25,090 nucleotides of DNA from Avimuribaculum sp964395975 (GTDB lineage Bacteria > Bacteroidota > Bacteroidia > Bacteroidales > Muribaculaceae), in contig CAYNBZ010000033.1 of assembly GCA_964395975.1 (NCBI GenBank), positions 1-25,090 of the forward strand. Direction: 5' to 3'. Shown piece after piece: positions 7,901-16,120 of the stretch. The position numbers and the translations under genes are program-made. How positions within the stretch are numbered: the stretch's first letter is position 1; the number at the start of each line of letters is the position of its first letter. Under the pieces are notes generated by a model. It saw nothing but the letters and a program-made list of their open reading frames with translations. It ran no database searches and was not told the origin of the DNA.

Positions 7901-8715
7901 CCAATTATCTGCGCAAGTATAAAGAAATAGATGCCGAGTTGCGCCGTAAGAAATTTGACATTTCAATCGGTGACGAGTTGCCATCGGGCATTATGCAGAT
8001 GGCGAAGGTATATGTTGCCAAGAAGCGTAAAATCGGTGTCGGTGACAAGATGGCAGGTCGTCACGGTAACAAGGGTATTGTTTCGCGTGTGGTAAGGCAA
8101 GAGGATATGCCGTTCCTTGCCGATGGCACGCCGGTTGATATTGTTTTAAATCCGTTGGGTGTGCCTTCTCGTATGAATATAGGACAGATTTTCGAAGCTG
8201 TTCTTGGTTGGGCCGGACGTGAACTTGATGTGAAGTTTGCAACCCCAATATTCGATGGAGCAAGCCTTGACGATCTCAATGAGTGGACCGACAAGGCAGG
8301 GTTGCCTCGTTATGGGAAAACATATCTATATGATGGTGAAACGGGAGAACGCTTCGACCAACCGGCAACTGTGGGTGTGACCTATATGTTGAAACTCGGA
8401 CACATGGTTGAAGACAAGATGCACGCACGAAGCATTGGCCCATACTCGCTTATTACTCAGCAGCCGCTTGGTGGTAAGGCTCAATTTGGTGGTCAGCGTT
8501 TCGGAGAAATGGAAGTTTGGGCTCTCGAAGCATTTGGTGCTGCCCACGTGCTTCAAGAAATCCTTACCATCAAGAGCGATGATGTAACTGGCCGTAGCAA
8601 GGCCTATGAGGCAATAGTAAAGGGCGAGCCAATGCCTACTCCTGGAATACCCGAATCGTTGAACGTGTTGCTGCACGAACTTCGCGGATTGGGTCTGAGC
8701 ATCAACTTAGAATAA
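4909..8715 (+). CDS. rpoB: DNA-directed RNA polymerase subunit beta
   Basis: This is the beta subunit of RNA polymerase, forming half of the catalytic cleft. The 1268 residues are of normal length for Bacteroidota. Visible landmarks are the rifampicin pocket around residues 472-493 (SQFMDQTNPLAEITHKRR), the segment CPIETPEGPNIGLI, and the conserved C-terminal part with GDKMAGRHGNKG and GGKAQFGGQRFGEME. At the sites most often mutated to rifampicin resistance, the sensitive-type residues are kept: D476, H486, R489 and S491 (E. coli D516, H526, R529, S531). The leader ends TTTTTTCA before ATG 4909. It is separated from rplL by an attenuator-like hairpin and from rpoC by a long hairpin without a U tract. 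Confidence 0.99.
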   Translation: MSVTKKPRVNFASVKNPLPYPDFLEVQLKSFRDFLQLDTPTEKRKNEGLYKVFAENFPIADTRNNFVLEFLDYYIDPPRYTIEECLERGLTYSVPLKAKMKLYCTDPDHEDFDTVVQDVYLGPIPYMTEKGTFVINGAERVVVSQLHRSPGVFFGQSTHSNGTKLYSARIIPFRGSWIEFATDINNVMYAYIDRKKKLPVTTLLRAIGLESDKDIIEIFGLAEEIKVNKTNLKKAVGRKLAARVLKTWMEDFVDEDTGEVVSIERNDIIIDRDTVIQEENIEEILNSNVQTILLHHEGANTSDYAIIFNTLQKDTTNSEKEAVNYIYRQLRNAEPPDDASAREVITNLFFSEKRYDLGEVGRFRINKKLNLNTSMDVKVLTRDDIIEIIKYLIGLINSKTDVDDIDHLSNRRVRTVGEQLYNQFGVGLARMARTIRERMNVRDNEVFTPIDLINAKTISSVINTFFGTNALSQFMDQTNPLAEITHKRRMSALGPGGLSRERAGFEVRDVHYTHYGRLCPIETPEGPNIGLISSLCVYAKINDLGFIETPYRKVEDARVNLNNDEVVYLTAEQEEGKIIAQGNAPLNDDGTFIRTKVKARHDADFPVVPPGEVQLMDVSPVQIASIAAAMIPFLEHDDANRALMGSNMMRQAVPLLRSEAPIVGTGIEEQLAYDSRSQIQAEGAGLIEYVDADVIRIRYDRTEDEEFVSFDSAVKEYRLPKFRKTNQSTSIDLRPICDKGQRVNKGDILTEGYSTENGEIAIGRNLKVAYMPWKGYNYEDAIVLNERMVREDILTSVHVDEYTLEVRETKRGMEELTSDIPNVSEDATKDLDERGIIRVGAHVVPGDILIGKITPKGESDPTPEEKLLRAIFGDKAGDVKDASLKASPSLKGVIIGTNLFARAAKKKKTKNAEDPLVKLDEEYNDKKDALRKTLLQKLSVLTNDRVSQGVKDFMDTEVVPKGVKFSVQILNNINYETVNLSKWTTDAHRNDMIRATVTNYLRKYKEIDAELRRKKFDISIGDELPSGIMQMAKVYVAKKRKIGVGDKMAGRHGNKGIVSRVVRQEDMPFLADGTPVDIVLNPLGVPSRMNIGQIFEAVLGWAGRELDVKFATPIFDGASLDDLNEWTDKAGLPRYGKTYLYDGETGERFDQPATVGVTYMLKLGHMVEDKMHARSIGPYSLITQQPLGGKAQFGGQRFGEMEVWALEAFGAAHVLQEILTIKSDDVTGRSKAYEAIVKGEPMPTPGIPESLNVLLHELRGLGLSINLE

Positions 8716-8724
8716 AATACAACA

Positions 8725-8775
8725 GCGTCTGACTCACGGCTTCGCTGCAATTCGGCGAAGTTGTGAGGTCAACGC
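8725..8775 (+). other. Long hairpin between rpoB and rpoC
   Basis: CTCAC (8733-8737) pairs with GTGAG (8763-8767), GG with TT as wobbles, and CTTCGC (8740-8745) with GCGAAG (8755-8760), closing a 9 nt loop. The stem extends outward through GAC/GTC with one bulge, and GCGT (8725-8728) can pair with ACGC (8772-8775). No U run follows, so it is not a classical terminator; a cleavage or mRNA-stability element is the better inference. The rpoC start lies 26 nt after it. Confidence 0.65.
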
Positions 8776-8801
8776 ATAACTCTTTATACAACAATAATTT
8801 T

Positions 8802-11800
8802 ATGGCTTTTAGAAAAGATAATAAAATAAAGAGTAATTTCTCGAAAATCAGTATTGGTCTAGCATCGCCCGATGAGATACTTGAATTGTCGTCGGGAGAA
8901 GTGTTGAAGCCCGAAACTATCAACTATCGTACCTACAAGCCCGAACGGGATGGCTTGTTCTGCGAACGCATTTTTGGTCCTGTGAAGGATTATGAATGCC
9001 ATTGTGGTAAATACAAGCGTATCCGTTACAAGGGTATAGTGTGCGACCGTTGCGGTGTGGAAGTTACCGAGAAGAAGGTAAGACGTGAGCGCATGGGACA
9101 TATCCAGCTTGTTGTGCCGGTGGCTCACATTTGGTATTTCCGCTCGTTGCCCAATAAGATTGGTTACTTGTTGGGGTTGCCGTCTAAGAAGCTCGATTCG
9201 GTTATTTATTATGAAAGATATATCGTCATCAATCCGGGTACTGTTGAAAATGTAAGCAAATATGATTTGCTGTCAGAAGATGAGTATCTTGATATTGTTG
9301 ACAAGTTGCCAAAGGAAAACTCACTGCTTGAGGATAATGATCCTAACAAGTTCATTGCCAAGATGGGAGCAGAAGCCATATACGACTTGCTGTGTGCTCT
9401 CGATCTCGACAGCCTTTCGTATGCCTTGCGTCATAAGGCAAGCCATGAGGGTTCTCAACAGCGAAAGACCGAGGCATTGAAGCGGTTGCAGGTTGTGGAA
9501 TCATTCCGTGCATCGAAAAATCGTAACCGTCCGGAGTGGATGATATTGAAAGTGATTCCGGTCATTCCGCCCGAACTGCGCCCATTGGTGCCGCTTGATG
9601 GTGGACGTTTTGCCACAAGTGACCTTAATGACCTGTATCGCCGTGTAATTATCCGAAACAACCGTTTGAAACGGCTCATCGAAATAAAGGCTCCCGAAGT
9701 CATCTTGCGCAACGAGAAGCGTATGCTTCAAGAGGCTGTTGACTCACTCCTTGACAATTCTCGCAAGTCGAGTGCGGTCAAGACTGATGCTAACAGGCCA
9801 CTTAAGTCGTTGTCCGACAGTTTGAAAGGAAAATCAGGCCGTTTCCGTCAAAATCTGCTTGGTAAACGTGTCGATTATTCGGCTCGTTCGGTTATCGTCG
9901 TAGGTCCTGAGTTGAAGATGCATGAATGTGGTCTTCCAAAGTATATGGCTGCCGAACTTTACAAGCCTTTTGTGATACGCAAACTCATAGAGCGCGGTAT
10001 CGTAAAGACAGTGAAAAGTGCCAAGAAAATTGTCGATCGTCGTGAGCCTGTAGTGTGGGATATCCTTGAGTATGTGATGAAAGGTCATCCTGTGCTGCTG
10101 AACCGTGCCCCGACACTTCACCGCCTTGGTATCCAAGCATTCCAACCTCGTATGATAGAGGGCAAGGCCATTCAATTGCATCCACTTGCTTGTACGGCGT
10201 TCAATGCCGACTTCGACGGCGACCAGATGGCCGTACACCTGCCGCTTGGCAATGAAGCAATCGTGGAGGCTCAGATGCTTATGCTCGGATCGCACAACAT
10301 CCTTAATCCTGCCAATGGCGCGCCTATTACCGTACCGTCGCAGGATATGGTGCTCGGGCTGTATTACATAACAAAGTTGCGTGAAGGTTCGAAAGGCGAA
10401 GGCTTGAAATTCTATGGTCCCGAAGAGGCCGAAATCGCTTATAATGAGAAAAAAGTCGATTTGCATGCAATAGTTTCGGTTGTCGTTGATGACATAGACA
10501 GCGAAGGCAACCCCATAAAACGCCTTATCGAAAAGACTTCGGTGGGACGTGTATTGTTTAATCAATTCGTCCCCAAGGAAATTGGTTACGTAAATGAAAT
10601 TATTTCCAAAAAGTCGTTACGCGGTATAATCAGTCGTGTAATCAAGTCATGTGGTATTCCACGTTCGGCTCAATTCCTTGATGATATCAAGAATCTTGGT
10701 TACCGAATGGCGTTCAAGGGAGGGTTGTCGTTCAACCTTGGTGACATCATCATCCCTGCTGAAAAAGAAGAATACGTAAATGAGGGTTATCGCGAGGTAG
10801 AAGAAGTGATGAACAATTATAGTATGGGCTTTATCACCAACACCGAGCGTTATAACCAGATTATCGATATATGGACGCATGTCAATTCCCGCCTTACCGA
10901 TACGTTGATGAAGCAATTGTCGGCAGACAATCAAGGTTTCAACTCGGTTTACATGATGCTCGATTCCGGCGCACGTGGATCTAAGGATCAGATTCGTCAG
11001 CTTTCGGGTATGCGTGGCTTGATGGCAAAACCGCAAAAGAGCGGTGCCGAAGGTGGTCAGATTATCGAAAATCCTATTCTTGCAAACTTCAAGGAAGGTT
11101 TGTCGGTGCTTGAATACTTCATCTCGACACACGGTGCGCGTAAAGGTCTTGCCGATACCGCATTGAAAACTGCCGATGCCGGATATCTGACACGCCGGCT
11201 TGTAGATGTGGCTCATGATGTGGTTATCACTGAAGAAGACTGCGGAACGTTGCGCGGACTTGTATGCACCGAAGTCAAGAACAACGAGGATGTTGTGGCT
11301 TCGCTCGGTGAACGTATTCTTGGACGTGTATCAGTTCACGATGTGTTTGACCCTATTACCGGAGAAATAATCGTAAAGAGCGGAGAAGAGATTACCGATG
11401 TTGCTGCACAACGCATCAACGATTCACCAATCGAATCGGTAGAAATTCGTTCGGTGCTTACCTGCGAAGCCAAAAAAGGTGTGTGCGCAAAGTGTTATGG
11501 TCGAAACCTTGCAACCAACCGTATGGTGCAGAAAGGCGAGGCCGTGGGTGTAATTGCCGCTCAGTCGATTGGCGAGCCGGGTACGCAGCTTACACTTCGT
11601 ACGTTCCACGTCGGTGGTGTGGCATCTAACATTGCTGCCGTTTCGTCAATCACTTCTCGCTATGACGGTTTGCTCGAAATCGACGAGTTGCGTACAGTAC
11701 CGTGTGAAGACCATGAAGTGGTTGTGGGACGTATGGCCGAAATGCGAATTATCGAACCGACGACGAAGATGGTGCTCACTACTGCCAATATCACTTATGG

Positions 11801-13079
11801 CTCAAAGCTCTTTAAGAAACCAAACGAGATGGTGAAGAAGGGTGATTTGATTTGCGAATGGGACCCGTTCAATGCCGTAATCGTGTCGGAAGTTTCGGGT
11901 AGGGTGCAATTCAACAATTTCATTGAAGGTGTGACCTATCGTGAAGAGGTTGATGAAACTTCGGGCAATAGCGAAAAAATCATCATCGAGTCGAAAGACC
12001 GTACGAAAGTTCCGGAAGCCGACTTGTTCGATCATAACGGGCAATTGGTTAAAACTTATTCGTTGCCTGTAAATGCGCACTTGATGGTGAATGAAGGCGA
12101 TGAAATCAAGCAAGGTGAAGTGTTTGTTAAGATTCCGCGTGCCGCCGGTAGTGCAGGCGACATTACGGGTGGTCTGCCTCGTGTTACTGAACTTTTCGAA
12201 GCCCGTAATCCATCGAATCCTGCCGTTGTAAGTGAGATTGATGGCGAGGTGACATTTGGAAAGATCAAACGTGGTAATCGTGAAATCACTGTTACTTCAA
12301 AGACAGGTGACATCAAGAAATACCTTGTTCCGTTATCTAAACAGATACTTGTGCAGGAGAATGATTTCGTACGTGCAGGCACTCCGCTTTCTGATGGTGC
12401 AATTACGCCGACCGACATTCTTAACATCAAGGGTCCGACAGCCGTTCAGGATTATATCGTGAATGAGGTGCAAGATGTATATCGTTTGCAAGGTGTTAAG
12501 ATAAACGACAAGCACTTTGAGGTCATAGTGCGTCAAATGATGCGCAAAGTGTGCATCCTCGATCCGGGTGACACATTGTTCCTTGAGCAACAGATTGTCG
12601 ATAAACGTGAATTCATGGACGAGAATGACCGCATTTGGGGAAAGAAAGTGGTTACCGATGCCGGAGATTCGCAGAATGTGCAGCCCGGACAGATAATTAC
12701 TGCCCGTAAGTTACGTGATGAAAATTCGAGCTTGAAACGTCGCGACTTAAAAATAATACAAGTGCGAGATGCGGTACCCGCCACATCCGAGCAAATATTG
12801 CAAGGTATTACACGTGCTGCATTGCAAACGTCGAGCTTCATGTCGGCGGCATCATTCCAAGAAACCACCAAGGTGCTTAACGAAGCTGCTATCAATGGCA
12901 AGGTTGACCACCTTGAGGGCATGAAGGAGAATGTGATATGCGGACACTTAATACCGGCAGGAACTGGTTTGCGCGAATATGAAAAACTCATCGTTTATAA
13001 CACTGAGGACATGGATGCTCCCGGTTTGAAGCAGGAATTGGCCGAGGTGGAAAGTAACGAAAAGGCCGGCGAAGCATAA
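8802..13079 (+). CDS. rpoC: DNA-directed RNA polymerase subunit beta'
   Basis: This is the catalytic beta' subunit. The start is placed at ATG 8802, giving the usual N terminus MAFRKDNKIKSNFSKISIGLA and 1425 residues; the frame is open 39 nt further upstream but that part overlaps the intergenic hairpin. The first zinc site is C66, C68, C81 and C84. The magnesium-binding active-site loop NADFDGDQ spans residues 468-475, with D470, D472 and D474. The second zinc site is C814, C888, C895 and C898. It ends the block; a strong terminator begins 24 nt after the stop codon. The following gene has its own promoter. Confidence 0.99.
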   Translation: MAFRKDNKIKSNFSKISIGLASPDEILELSSGEVLKPETINYRTYKPERDGLFCERIFGPVKDYECHCGKYKRIRYKGIVCDRCGVEVTEKKVRRERMGHIQLVVPVAHIWYFRSLPNKIGYLLGLPSKKLDSVIYYERYIVINPGTVENVSKYDLLSEDEYLDIVDKLPKENSLLEDNDPNKFIAKMGAEAIYDLLCALDLDSLSYALRHKASHEGSQQRKTEALKRLQVVESFRASKNRNRPEWMILKVIPVIPPELRPLVPLDGGRFATSDLNDLYRRVIIRNNRLKRLIEIKAPEVILRNEKRMLQEAVDSLLDNSRKSSAVKTDANRPLKSLSDSLKGKSGRFRQNLLGKRVDYSARSVIVVGPELKMHECGLPKYMAAELYKPFVIRKLIERGIVKTVKSAKKIVDRREPVVWDILEYVMKGHPVLLNRAPTLHRLGIQAFQPRMIEGKAIQLHPLACTAFNADFDGDQMAVHLPLGNEAIVEAQMLMLGSHNILNPANGAPITVPSQDMVLGLYYITKLREGSKGEGLKFYGPEEAEIAYNEKKVDLHAIVSVVVDDIDSEGNPIKRLIEKTSVGRVLFNQFVPKEIGYVNEIISKKSLRGIISRVIKSCGIPRSAQFLDDIKNLGYRMAFKGGLSFNLGDIIIPAEKEEYVNEGYREVEEVMNNYSMGFITNTERYNQIIDIWTHVNSRLTDTLMKQLSADNQGFNSVYMMLDSGARGSKDQIRQLSGMRGLMAKPQKSGAEGGQIIENPILANFKEGLSVLEYFISTHGARKGLADTALKTADAGYLTRRLVDVAHDVVITEEDCGTLRGLVCTEVKNNEDVVASLGERILGRVSVHDVFDPITGEIIVKSGEEITDVAAQRINDSPIESVEIRSVLTCEAKKGVCAKCYGRNLATNRMVQKGEAVGVIAAQSIGEPGTQLTLRTFHVGGVASNIAAVSSITSRYDGLLEIDELRTVPCEDHEVVVGRMAEMRIIEPTTKMVLTTANITYGSKLFKKPNEMVKKGDLICEWDPFNAVIVSEVSGRVQFNNFIEGVTYREEVDETSGNSEKIIIESKDRTKVPEADLFDHNGQLVKTYSLPVNAHLMVNEGDEIKQGEVFVKIPRAAGSAGDITGGLPRVTELFEARNPSNPAVVSEIDGEVTFGKIKRGNREITVTSKTGDIKKYLVPLSKQILVQENDFVRAGTPLSDGAITPTDILNIKGPTAVQDYIVNEVQDVYRLQGVKINDKHFEVIVRQMMRKVCILDPGDTLFLEQQIVDKREFMDENDRIWGKKVVTDAGDSQNVQPGQIITARKLRDENSSLKRRDLKIIQVRDAVPATSEQILQGITRAALQTSSFMSAASFQETTKVLNEAAINGKVDHLEGMKENVICGHLIPAGTGLREYEKLIVYNTEDMDAPGLKQELAEVESNEKAGEA

Positions 13080-13102
13080 ATTGCAAGCCGACTATATTTA
13101 AC

Positions 13103-13153
13103 AGCAATAGCCGCACTAAAGGTGGATTAACCTTGTGTGGCTATTGCTATTTT
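13103..13153 (+). terminator. Intrinsic terminator after rpoC
   Basis: AGCAATAGCCGCAC (13103-13116) pairs with GTGTGGCTATTGCT (13135-13148) over 14 bp with one G-U pair. An inner stem AAGGT/ACCTT caps it after a 2 nt bulge, with a 6 nt loop. The tail ATTTTA is short, but the stem is long and lies directly after the last gene of the operon. Confidence 0.82.
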
Positions 13154-13217
13154 ACGAAGTTCATTGGCATAGGTTACATCTTTTGTGGAAATAGTAAAAA
13201 CAAACATCGGTATTTGT

Positions 13218-13248
13218 TTTGCCGGATGCATATCTTGCAGTATCTTTG
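13218..13248 (+). promoter_or_regulatory. Bacteroidota-type promoter for the DUF4465 gene
   Basis: A -33 element TTTG (13218-13221) is followed after exactly 19 bp by a -7 element TATCTTTG (13241-13248), a full match to the Bacteroidota consensus TTTG / TAnnTTTG. Transcription would begin near 13255, leaving a leader of about 75 nt before ATG 13331. The remainder of the 13154-13330 gap shows nothing else. Confidence 0.8.
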
Positions 13249-13330
13249 CAGCACGAGATTTGTGAATTAAAGCAGATGCATGACTTATTTTAATAGAGGT
13301 TAATAACTTAAATAAATCAAAAAACTGCTT

Positions 13331-14362
13331 ATGAAACAATTTATTACTTTTTCGCTGGCCGCTTTACTTACTGTTGGAAACAACGTTATGGCAGAAGATG
13401 GCATAACAATTCTCGACTTGTCGAGTGCGGCAAACTCTACAGAGTTTACTTTTGATGCAAATGGTGCATGGGACAATCTTTACAGCGGTACTACAGCGAG
13501 TGAAGTGGCGTATGACTATTTTGATTCTCAATTTTTCAGGATGAGTCATATGGGATATTCCGATTATGGGGGGTATTTTGAAGGTTTTGCTCCGTGTGTA
13601 AGTACAGATATGACCGATCAGTCGTCTTACTCTGTTGGGTGTATGGCGGGCGGAGGAATAATGCTTGACGACACCGGCAATATTGTAAGCGATGATGCCG
13701 GCAATGTATCAGTCGATGCATCAATGCCATATCTGGTAGGATATTATTCTACATATTATAATTCACCGTCATCATGCCAGATTCAGTTCAGTGATGGGTC
13801 GCATGAAATGGTTGGTATGTATGTAACTAACTTTCCGATGTCGTTCTACAATTGCCTATACGGGAATGGTTATGCCCGTGCATTTGTCAATGGGGATAGT
13901 TTAACTCTCACTGTGCATGGTGTGGCTGCTGACCAGAGTGAAAAAACTGTCGATATCGACCTTATCAGGTATGAAGATGGTATGTTCCAGGCTGTCAGGG
14001 GATGGAAATATGTTGATTTGTCATCGCTTGGAACAGTGGAATTGTTGTATTTTACAATGAGCAGCACTGATTCCAGCGAATGGGGAATTAATACAGCCAC
14101 TTATTTTTGCATTGATAAGATAATGGCCAAGACCGAAGTTCTTTCGGGTGTGTCTGCTGCCGCTGTGGGAGCAAAGGGTATTAAATATGACCGTGTTTCC
14201 AAAGAAGTGATATTGCCGCAAGGTGAGTTTTCAATCATTTACAATGCCAATGGACAGAAAGTGATGGTAGGAGATGGGGCACGATTGTCGGTTGAGGGGC
14301 TTCCTAACGGTCTGTATGTGGTAAAGACTGCGAGTGGCGGTTATCTCAAATTCATAAAATGA
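13331..14362 (+). CDS. Secreted DUF4465-family protein with T9SS-like C-terminal domain
   Basis: This 343-residue protein is probably exported; its function is unknown. A signal peptide covers about residues 1-21 (cleavage near VMAEDG). Residues 25-270 match my recollection of the DUF4465 pattern: WDNLYSGTTASEVAYDYFDSQ, the AGGG segment, GMYVTNFPMSFY, WKYVDLSSLGTVELLYFTMSSTDSS and the TYFCIDKI end. The C-terminal 65 residues resemble a type A secretion-system-9 sorting domain (IIYNANGQKV, then LPNGLYVVKTASGGYLKFIK). Reference members are found in Bacteroidota and are often surface or secreted; no catalytic residues are recognised. It is a single-gene unit with its own promoter and terminator, placed between the rpoC terminator and dut. 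Confidence 0.85.
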   Translation: MKQFITFSLAALLTVGNNVMAEDGITILDLSSAANSTEFTFDANGAWDNLYSGTTASEVAYDYFDSQFFRMSHMGYSDYGGYFEGFAPCVSTDMTDQSSYSVGCMAGGGIMLDDTGNIVSDDAGNVSVDASMPYLVGYYSTYYNSPSSCQIQFSDGSHEMVGMYVTNFPMSFYNCLYGNGYARAFVNGDSLTLTVHGVAADQSEKTVDIDLIRYEDGMFQAVRGWKYVDLSSLGTVELLYFTMSSTDSSEWGINTATYFCIDKIMAKTEVLSGVSAAAVGAKGIKYDRVSKEVILPQGEFSIIYNANGQKVMVGDGARLSVEGLPNGLYVVKTASGGYLKFIK

Positions 14363-14415
14363 ACTTGAAATTCTTATTTAGATAATTTGACATAACTTTG
14401 TATAACTTCTGGTGA

Positions 14416-14455
14416 AGCTGTCATGTTGTGAAACATGGCAGCTCTTTTGTTGTGT
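14416..14455 (+). terminator. Intrinsic terminator after the DUF4465 gene
   Basis: AGCTGTCATGTT (14416-14427) and AACATGGCAGCT (14432-14443) form a 12 bp stem with one U-G pair and a 4 nt loop, followed by the U-rich tail CTTTTGTTGTG. It lies 54 nt after the stop codon and ends the single-gene unit. Confidence 0.85.
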
Positions 14456-14557
14456 AGTTTTTTGTCATTTGCTACCCAAATTAGGGGAGGCATGATTGTT
14501 TCTTGTCCGGTCGTAGTATTGTGGACGATTGGCGGTTGTTTGTCAAATTTAATATAA

Positions 14558-14584
14558 TTGTTTATGTTGATTTTGCTATATTTG
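14558..14584 (+). promoter_or_regulatory. Candidate promoter of the dut operon
   Basis: A -7 element TATATTTG (14577-14584) matches TAnnTTTG and lies 31 bp before the dut start. The only -33-like sequence is ATTG (14557-14560) with a 16 bp spacer, shorter than the usual 19-20 bp, so the call rests mostly on the -7 element. The rest of the 14456-14615 gap holds nothing else I can recognise. Confidence 0.5.
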
Positions 14585-14615
14585 AGTAATTTCGCAATAA
14601 AATATACCAAAGTAA

Positions 14616-15059
14616 ATGGAGAAAATAAGTGTAAGCATCATAAACAAATCACGTAATCCGCTTCCGTCTTATGAAACGTCGGGAAGTGCGGGTATGGACT
14701 TAAGGGCATCGCTTGACAAACCGGTGGTATTGCAGCCGCTGCAACGAGCAATGATACCTACCGGCATATACATTGCTTTGCCAGAGGGATATGAGTGCCA
14801 AATCAGACCTCGTAGCGGATTGGCTGCCAAACACGGAATAACCGTCCTCAATGCTCCGGGCACTATCGATGCCGATTATCGTGGTGAAATAAAAGTCATA
14901 CTTGTCAATTTGTCTGCCGAGCCGTTTACCATCAATGATGGTGAGCGTGTATGCCAAATGATTATTTCGCGATGCAGCCGTGCCGAATGGGTACAAGTGG
15001 AAATGCTTGATGAGACTGAACGTGGAAGCGGTGGTTTCGGTCATACCGGTTTAAAATAA
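14616..15059 (+). CDS. dut: dUTP diphosphatase (dUTPase)
   Basis: The enzyme hydrolyses dUTP to dUMP and pyrophosphate, keeping uracil out of DNA and supplying the thymidylate precursor; it acts as a cytoplasmic homotrimer. All five trimeric-dUTPase motifs are present in 147 residues: GSAGMDLRA (motif 1, residues 23-31), PRSGLAAKHG (motif 2, 65-74), GTIDADYRGE (motif 3, 82-91, with catalytic D85 and Y88), GERVCQMII (motif 4) and RGSGGFGHTG (motif 5) at the C terminus. The start is ATG 14616, after an A-rich leader. It leads a run of envelope genes; the next start is 26 nt after its stop. Confidence 0.97.
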   Translation: MEKISVSIINKSRNPLPSYETSGSAGMDLRASLDKPVVLQPLQRAMIPTGIYIALPEGYECQIRPRSGLAAKHGITVLNAPGTIDADYRGEIKVILVNLSAEPFTINDGERVCQMIISRCSRAEWVQVEMLDETERGSGGFGHTGLK

Positions 15060-15085
15060 CTTTGCTTCGTAACTGATTGCTGATA

Positions 15086-16012
15086 ATGAAAATCACAGAA
15101 GTATCGCCCGATGAATATAAGGCTCTTTCTCCTGAAGTACCTCATGCGTTTGGCTCGGTGGAGTTTTCAGAACTCAATCGTGGCAAGGCGTTGTCGTTGC
15201 ATTATTTGCTCTTTGCCGATACAAAAGTAAGATTCGGATTGATTCTCGGTGAAAAGGAAGATGGCTGTTACAGTCCGTTTTCGGCTCCGTTCGGAGGGTT
15301 TGCCATGCGTGGTGGTAATCAAAGATTGCTTGAGATGGAAGAGGCCGTGATCTTGTTACAAGAATTCAGGCAATCTTGTGGGAAACCGTTGCATATAACA
15401 TTGCCGCCACTCATTTATGATGTTTCTCAATTGTCGAAGTGGGTAAATGTGTTTCAACGATTCGGAAAAATGAGTGGCATGGATTTAAACTATCATTTCG
15501 ATTTATCGCTGTTTCCCCGTTATGAAGAAGTGATCAAACGAAGTGCAAAAGAAAAATTGCATAACTTTGAAAAGGCCGGTTTTGAATTTACCAGACTTGA
15601 TGGCAATTCTGATAGCGACATAGAGCGAGCGTATGCTGTAATCAGTGCTAATCGAAAGGAACACGGTTATCCATTGCGAATGACTATGCAGGCCGTAAAA
15701 GATACGGTGAAAATAATAAGTGCTGATTTTTTTGTCATGACGTATGAGGGTAAAGATGTTGCTGCCGCACAAGTGTTTCATGTGGCAAAAGGGATTGCAC
15801 AAGTGGTGTATTGGGGAGATTTGCGTGCATATTCGCAATTACGCACAATGAACGGATTGGCTTGCAATATATTCTCATACTATCACAGTCGGGGATTGAA
15901 GTTGCTCGATATAGGACCGGCCACTGTGGATGGCGTTCCTAATCATGGATTGTGTGAGTTTAAGGAAAGTATAGGATGTTCGGTAACTCCGAAGTTTACG
16001 TTTGTAATATAA
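15086..16012 (+). CDS. FemAB/GNAT-fold acyltransferase-like protein
   Basis: This 308-residue protein lacks a signal peptide or membrane segment. It resembles the FemAB-like GNAT superfamily (BioF2/Acetyltransf_6 type). The pattern is an N-terminal half with LGEKEDGCYSPFSAPFGGF, a middle helix region RSAKEKLHNFEKAGF, and a C-terminal half with ANRKEHGYPLRMT, then VAAAQVFHVAKGIAQVVYWG and the ending GLCEFKESIG. Related proteins transfer amino-acyl or acyl groups to cell-wall or surface-glycan precursors; the substrate here is unknown. ATG 15086 is preferred over a TTG codon 9 nt upstream because it gives a normal start MKITEVSPDEY. It is likely cotranscribed with dut; the 108 nt gap after it carries a possible promoter. 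Confidence 0.7.
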   Translation: MKITEVSPDEYKALSPEVPHAFGSVEFSELNRGKALSLHYLLFADTKVRFGLILGEKEDGCYSPFSAPFGGFAMRGGNQRLLEMEEAVILLQEFRQSCGKPLHITLPPLIYDVSQLSKWVNVFQRFGKMSGMDLNYHFDLSLFPRYEEVIKRSAKEKLHNFEKAGFEFTRLDGNSDSDIERAYAVISANRKEHGYPLRMTMQAVKDTVKIISADFFVMTYEGKDVAAAQVFHVAKGIAQVVYWGDLRAYSQLRTMNGLACNIFSYYHSRGLKLLDIGPATVDGVPNHGLCEFKESIGCSVTPKFTFVI

Positions 16013-16040
16013 ATTTTACTTTTCCATAGATTGCAATTTG

Positions 16041-16048
16041 TATATTTG
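16041..16048 (+). promoter_or_regulatory. Possible -7 element before the TPR gene
   Basis: TATATTTG (16041-16048) matches the Bacteroidota -7 consensus and lies 73 bp before the GTG start of the TPR gene. The position for a -33 element 19-20 bp upstream has no TTTG. Treat as a weak internal promoter; the gene may instead be read through from dut. Confidence 0.35.
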
Positions 16049-16120
16049 CAAAATATAGTTTAATTTGCATATTTGAAGAAGTAATCCATGGGAAAATAAT
16101 CATAACAGTCATAATATCAG

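Noticed and set aside
9834..10565. A 243-codon open frame antisense to rpoC
   Set aside because: Overlaps the most conserved part of rpoC including the NADFDGDQ loop; no recognisable protein features or promoter.
13127..13339. A 70-codon - strand frame in the rpoC-DUF4465 spacer
   Set aside because: Runs through the rpoC terminator arm and the + strand promoter, and has no recognised motif.
14393..14400. TAACTTTG resembling a -7 element just before the terminator of the DUF4465 gene
   Set aside because: No TTTG at 19-20 bp upstream, and any transcript would end about 45 nt later at the terminator.
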